Below, one piece after another: positions 22,903 through 26,044 of a DNA stretch of 26,044 nucleotides; the first letter of the stretch is position 1, and the number at the start of each line of letters is the position of its first letter. The translations under genes and the position numbers were made by a program. The stretch is from the NCBI GenBank assembly GCA_002428455.1, contig DIWL01000064.1, positions 1-26,044 on the forward strand, in the 5' to 3' direction. The notes beneath the pieces are model-generated. The model was not told where the DNA came from. It did not search any database and saw only the letters and a program-made list of their open reading frames with translations. The DNA comes from Anaerolineaceae bacterium UBA6107 (GTDB taxonomy: Bacteria; Chloroflexota; Anaerolineae; Anaerolineales; Anaerolineaceae).

Positions 22903-23694
22903 CTATCCCAAGAGCGGGGCTGAGAAGCCCCCATCCTGATTAAGAAGTTCCAAGGTCAAACCTGCGTAGGCTTTCGCTGGGTTGGATTCGGGCGCGTACT
23001 GATTGATGGGTAATCCATACGAGGGTGCTTCAGCCAGGCGCACAGAGCGGGGTATGACAGAATCATACACCAGATTGGGAAAGAACTTGCGTACCTCCCG
23101 CACAACATCAGCGGAGAGGTTCGTGCGGCTATCAAACATGGTCAGCACAACGCCACGGATGCGCAACTCAGGGAAGAGATTTGTGCGAACGAGGTTCAGG
23201 GTTTGGGTAAGTTGTCCGATGCCTTCAAGCGCCAGGTATTCACATTGCACCGGAATGATCACCCCATCAAGGGCAGCCACCAGTCCGTTTACGGTGAGCA
23301 GGCTGAGGGAGGGTGGGCAATCGATGATGACATAATCGTAACGCTCGAGAGCCGGTTTTATTGCTTCACGCAGGCGGTACTCACGACCAGAGAGGTTGAT
23401 CAGTTCAATCTCTGCGCCAGCGAGGGCGGGTGATGCGGGCAATAGAGATATTTTCAGTTTTTGATTAAGTAAAATATTTGGCGAAATTGGTTCCGAGCCA
23501 ATGAGGATTTCATATGTACCGCACTTGACTTCGTACTTGTTGATGCCAAGGGAGGACGTGGCATTCGCTTGGGGATCAAGATCGATCAAGAGGACCTTTT
23601 TCCCGAACTGACCCAGGTAAGCACACAGGTTGATCGCAGTGGTGGTTTTTCCAACACCGCCCTTCTGGTTTACTAGGGTTAATACACGGCTCAT
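22903..23694 (-). CDS. parA: Chromosome-partitioning ATPase ParA (Soj)
   Basis: A 263-residue ATPase of the ParA/MinD superfamily that works with ParB on chromosome segregation. It has the deviant Walker A motif QKGGVGKTTT (from residue 9), LLIDLDPQANATSSLG (Walker A'), DYVIIDCPPSLSLLTVNG (Walker B) and PVQCEYLALEGIGQL. Length and the absence of an N-terminal HTH point to the small chromosomal type (Soj) rather than plasmid type Ia. The ATG at 23694 overlaps the pfkB stop as ATGA, so translational coupling is likely. parB follows directly. Confidence 0.97.
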   Translation of the reverse strand: MSRVLTLVNQKGGVGKTTTAINLCAYLGQFGKKVLLIDLDPQANATSSLGINKYEVKCGTYEILIGSEPISPNILLNQKLKISLLPASPALAGAEIELINLSGREYRLREAIKPALERYDYVIIDCPPSLSLLTVNGLVAALDGVIIPVQCEYLALEGIGQLTQTLNLVRTNLFPELRIRGVVLTMFDSRTNLSADVVREVRKFFPNLVYDSVIPRSVRLAEAPSYGLPINQYAPESNPAKAYAGLTLELLNQDGGFSAPLLG

Positions 23695-24554
23695 TTTATC
23701 GGGTGCTCAACGATCTGGGTTGTAAACTGAGAGACTTCTGAAGGGGTTGGAACACCCTGGATGCCAACGCGTGTTACCGAGTTGGCGGCTACCAGCGTGG
23801 CAAGCTTTACTGCTTCCCATGGATCGCGCGTTTGAAATAATTTAATGAAGAAAGCTGCGGCGAAAATGTCGCCTGCGCCGACCGGGTCTACCTCAACCTC
23901 CTGGGGAGGTCTGAAATAGCGCACATCACCGTTCCAGTAAACACGTGATCCAGCTGCGCCTTCTGTTACAACCAGGATGGACAGTTGTGATGCAAAAGAT
24001 GCGACCACATCCTCACTGCCGCGTACATCTTCTATGCTCATCACCGCAGCCTGGATATAAGGGAGAACCTGATCTGCCTCATCCCAGGGCTTGTAACTCA
24101 CCACTCCCTCTCCGTTCCAGCCGCGCATCCATCCCTGCGGGGTGATGCCGGTGAGTGAATTTGGAAAAGACCGCGCCAGTGCAGGGCTGATCTCTCCGGT
24201 GAGCGGTCCCAAATGCACGATGGGTGTGTTGCGCCAGGCGGGTGGCACATCTTCCAGCTCGAGGGTATCTGCTACATGCAGGATATACTGGATCCTGCCT
24301 TGAGGGGTGTAGGTGTTGCGGAATGTGCTGGTGTGGAGAGAATTCTTGCGGGCGATGGAGATACCCGAAAGCTGATCAAGTTGGAGATCAGGCGAACAGG
24401 CGGTGACAATGCCAACGCGCTGCCCGAAGGCTAGTGCGGTCAGCGATGCATAGGAAGCGGTTCCTCCCAGTTTATTTCCGTCAGGCGTTACATCCTGTGT
24501 GATGTGACCAATGATCAAATAATCAACAGGTTCGATCTTGGCGAGATTCTGCAT
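23691..24554 (-). CDS. PfkB-family carbohydrate kinase
   Basis: A 287-residue ribokinase-like sugar or nucleoside kinase. It opens with VDYLIIGHITQDVTPDGNKL and the substrate-side GGTASYASLTALAFG, and has the PfkB signature DPVGAGDIFAAAFF (GAGD is the anion hole and catalytic base). The ATP-side ILVVTEGAAGSRVYWNG also fits. Substrates in this family include ribose, fructose, adenosine, KDG and others; this member shows no recognisable specificity signature. No good Shine-Dalgarno precedes ATG 24554, which is 17 bases downstream of the zinc-ribbon gene stop. The overlap with parA (ATGA) makes it part of the partition operon, an odd neighbour. Confidence 0.93.
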   Translation of the reverse strand: MQNLAKIEPVDYLIIGHITQDVTPDGNKLGGTASYASLTALAFGQRVGIVTACSPDLQLDQLSGISIARKNSLHTSTFRNTYTPQGRIQYILHVADTLELEDVPPAWRNTPIVHLGPLTGEISPALARSFPNSLTGITPQGWMRGWNGEGVVSYKPWDEADQVLPYIQAAVMSIEDVRGSEDVVASFASQLSILVVTEGAAGSRVYWNGDVRYFRPPQEVEVDPVGAGDIFAAAFFIKLFQTRDPWEAVKLATLVAANSVTRVGIQGVPTPSEVSQFTTQIVEHPIK

Positions 24555-24571
24555 TGGCTGTGCAAACCGAT

Positions 24572-25150
24572 CTATAGTTGGGATTTAACTTCGTTATCAT
24601 CCAGGTCAGACTGGATGTCATCATCTTCGATTTCAATTTCGACATCTGTTTCATCTTCGTCAAATTGTCCCTGTTCGAGGACTGATTCAGTGTCGGAAAT
24701 CTCCACCGGCATACCGGGCACTGCAGCGGTGCAATAGGGGCAAATGTTCCAGGGCAGCTCGATCAAGCGACCGCAGGATTCGCAGGTTTTCTTCAGCACC
24801 GTACCGCAGCCGGGGCAGACGATCCAATCCGGTTGCAAGTGACGCTCGCATCCGGGGCAGAGTGCAGCGCCTTCAATCGCCTGGAGCAGGGCTTCTTCTT
24901 CGAGAGCGCGTTGATATTCCTCTTCCAGCATATACCCGGGGCGCAGAACAAGATAGATCAGGAATCCGGGAAGGAAAAAGACCGTGACGACGACCACCGC
25001 GATAATGCGCAGGACACGATCACGGCTGCGCTTGCGGATATCCCGGTTCGTCCAAAAGATCAGGCTGAGCCAGAGAGCGGCCAGGAAGGCGGCGGAAAAA
25101 CCAACGGCGAAAGTAGTCAGTTGTTTAAGAAAAGAAGGATCAAGACTCAT
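24572..25150 (-). CDS. Two-TM membrane protein with double zinc ribbon and acidic tail
   Basis: A 192-residue protein with two transmembrane segments (about 9-33 and 47-70), a charged helix, a double zinc ribbon (CPGC at 98-101 paired with CPGC at 112-115, then CESC at 123-126 paired with CPYC at 137-140), and an acidic tail from about residue 150 rich in D and E. The tail and ribbons are predicted to face the cytoplasm, and the protein resembles uncharacterised 'zinc-ribbon domain' membrane proteins. Its job is unknown; protein-protein contact is a reasonable guess. GGAG lies 7 bases before ATG 25150. It heads the minus-strand run containing pfkB, parA and parB, with an extended -10 promoter upstream. 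Confidence 0.85.
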   Translation of the reverse strand: MSLDPSFLKQLTTFAVGFSAAFLAALWLSLIFWTNRDIRKRSRDRVLRIIAVVVVTVFFLPGFLIYLVLRPGYMLEEEYQRALEEEALLQAIEGAALCPGCERHLQPDWIVCPGCGTVLKKTCESCGRLIELPWNICPYCTAAVPGMPVEISDTESVLEQGQFDEDETDVEIEIEDDDIQSDLDDNEVKSQL

Positions 25151-25156
25151 TTGCGC

Positions 25157-25180
25157 TCCATGCTGGAATTATAGCATGGA
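25157..25180. repeat. Inverted repeat over the zinc-ribbon gene promoter
   Basis: TCCATGCT (25157-25164) and AGCATGGA (25173-25180) are perfect 8-bp arms around an 8-base centre that includes most of the -10 hexamer. It could be an operator or simply a hairpin in the leader. Repeats of this size are expected a few times by chance in this length of DNA. Confidence 0.4.
25168..25176 (-). promoter_or_regulatory. Extended -10 promoter of the zinc-ribbon/pfkB/parAB run
   Basis: The minus strand reads TGCTATAAT, 17 bases before ATG 25150. This is the same extended -10 sequence as upstream of the HNH and XRE genes. No convincing -35 is present. Confidence 0.6.
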
Positions 25181-25211
25181 TGGAACCGCCTTGCCCCTGA
25201 ACGGGAGGGGC

Positions 25212-25240
25212 TTGCGTGAAAATGATGCTTGTTATATAAA
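25212..25240 (+). promoter_or_regulatory. Possible radC promoter
   Basis: TTGCGT (25212-25217) and TATAAA (25235-25240) are 17 bases apart. The -35 is weak (TTG only). The -10 is reasonable, and the position, 32 bases before the radC ATG, fits. Confidence 0.35.
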
Positions 25241-25272
25241 ACAATGAGAATTGGGTGCCAAAGGAGGAAACA

Positions 25273-25977
25273 ATGACGCGTGAATCGAGAGCATCATACC
25301 GCATCAAGGACCTCTCGGTTGATGAGCGGCCGCGCGAGAGGCTGGAGCGCAATGGCCCGGAAGGGCTGTCGAAAGCCGAGCTGTTGGCGATCCTGTTGCG
25401 GGTGGGTGTGGAGGGGGAAAACTCGATCCAGCTTGGAGAACGCATTCTCTTCGAACTGGGCGGGTTGCGCGGGATCCAACGGGCAAGCTTCGCTGAGGTT
25501 TGCAACATCCACGGATTGGGACCGGCTAAAGCCGCGCAGATCAAAGCCGCGATTGAGTTGGGCAGGCGGCTTACCCTGGAGGCACCGGAATTGAGCGGGG
25601 CGATCAGCTCCCCAGCAGATGCGGCTGAGCTGGTGCGCTACGAAATGCAAGGACTGGTGCAGGAGCAGCTGTGGGTCATCCTGCTTGACACGCGCAACCG
25701 CAAGATCTGGATCGATAAGGTTTACACAGGTTCGTTGAACGCCTCAATGGTGCGGGTGGGGGAATTGTTCCGCGCGGCGATCCAGCGCAGCGCGGCGTCG
25801 ATCATCCTGGTGCACAACCATCCCAGCGGCGACCCGAGCCCCAGCCCGGAAGACGTATCGCTGACGCGGGCGGCGGTGGAAGCCGGCAAGCTGATGGACG
25901 TTGAGGTATTGGATCACCTGGTCATCGGGCATGGAAAATTTGTGTCGATGAAGGAGAAGTCCCTGGGTTTTGCCTAA
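25273..25977 (+). CDS. radC: RadC family JAB/MPN-domain protein
   Basis: A 234-residue RadC/YeeS-type protein. The N-terminal part carries a UPF0758 helix-hairpin-helix-like region (SKAELLAILLRVGVEGENSI, then GLGPAKAAQIKAAIELGRRL). The C-terminal JAMM metalloprotease-like domain has Glu154 in RVGELFRAAI, then HNHPSGDPSPSPED with His181, His183, Ser191 and Asp194, so all metal-site residues are present. A role in DNA repair was claimed for E. coli RadC but later withdrawn, and the real activity is unknown. The frame opens at GTG 25255, but ATG 25273 is chosen because AAGGAGG (25261-25267) lies just before it. It diverges from the zinc-ribbon gene. Confidence 0.95.
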   Translation: MTRESRASYRIKDLSVDERPRERLERNGPEGLSKAELLAILLRVGVEGENSIQLGERILFELGGLRGIQRASFAEVCNIHGLGPAKAAQIKAAIELGRRLTLEAPELSGAISSPADAAELVRYEMQGLVQEQLWVILLDTRNRKIWIDKVYTGSLNASMVRVGELFRAAIQRSAASIILVHNHPSGDPSPSPEDVSLTRAAVEAGKLMDVEVLDHLVIGHGKFVSMKEKSLGFA

Positions 25978-25992
25978 ATATTTTGGCTTTCG

Positions 25993-26021
25993 TTGACTAA
26001 AAAGATGGCTTATAGTAAAAT
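25993..26021 (+). promoter_or_regulatory. Promoter of the tRNA-like gene at the window edge
   Basis: TTGACT (25993-25998) and TAAAAT (26016-26021) with a 17-base spacer. Initiation would fall a few bases before 26032, typical for a stable RNA promoter. Confidence 0.6.
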
Positions 26022-26031
26022 ATGCAGCGCT

Positions 26032-26044
26032 GGCGAGGTAGCTC
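26032..26044 (+). tRNA. Truncated 5' end of a tRNA gene
   Basis: GGCGAGGTAGCTC has the pattern of a tRNA 5' end: a 7-base acceptor arm (GGCGAGG), T-A at positions 8-9 and the D-stem start GCTC. Only 13 bases are in the window, so identity and anticodon cannot be given. The promoter just upstream supports it. Confidence 0.6.

Overview
This 26 kb window looks like chromosome from an Anaerolineae-type member of the Chloroflexota. I infer this from the set of protein families: DUF3662-FHA next to a membrane FHA protein, a RodA/PbpA-like fusion, a GspE-N/MshEN histidine kinase, and PduO, DUF554 and DsbA-like proteins. Housekeeping genes are mixed with signalling genes at moderate G+C. No database search was possible, so the taxonomy is inference. 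Genes are densely packed. No intergenic gap exceeds about 165 bases, and no insertion sequence, prophage or CRISPR array was seen.

Layout. (1) Bases 1-2780, plus strand: the 3' end of ftsK, a CDP-alcohol phosphatidyltransferase, lgt and an RNase Z-like metallo-hydrolase. (2) A minus-strand HNH nuclease, then plus-strand tyrS with its own extended -10 promoter. A hairpin that may terminate in both directions separates tyrS from the next block. (3) Bases 4718-9452, minus strand: fhaA, fhaB, mtnP, then a RodA/FtsW-PBP fusion. Apart from mtnP, this is the order of the actinobacterial fhaA-fhaB-pstP-rodA-pbpA locus. The PBP half of the fusion appears to have lost all three transpeptidase motifs. 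(4) A PHP-domain phosphoesterase diverges from secG. secG is followed on the plus strand by an oligopeptide-binding-like protein, an unknown gene, a PduO-type cobalamin adenosyltransferase and a DUF554 membrane protein, ending at a strong hairpin.

(5) Bases 14602-17424, minus strand: a double-HTH XRE regulator, a TPR protein, a GNAT acetyltransferase and a membrane-anchored DsbA-like thioredoxin, with very tight spacing. (6) Bases 17479-25150, minus strand: a zinc-ribbon membrane protein, a PfkB kinase, parA, parB, a YtcJ-like amidohydrolase, a soluble histidine kinase with a putative cyclic-di-GMP-binding MshEN-like module, a GAF histidine kinase and an OmpR-type response regulator. A parS-like sequence lies inside the first kinase gene. 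(7) radC on the plus strand, then a promoter and the first 13 bases of what looks like a tRNA gene at the window edge.

The most interesting points are the SEDS-pseudotranspeptidase fusion within an actinobacterial-like FHA/cell-wall locus, the MshEN-like histidine kinase beside a second kinase and one response regulator, and -10 boxes exactly 8 bases upstream of two start codons, which suggests leaderless mRNAs.
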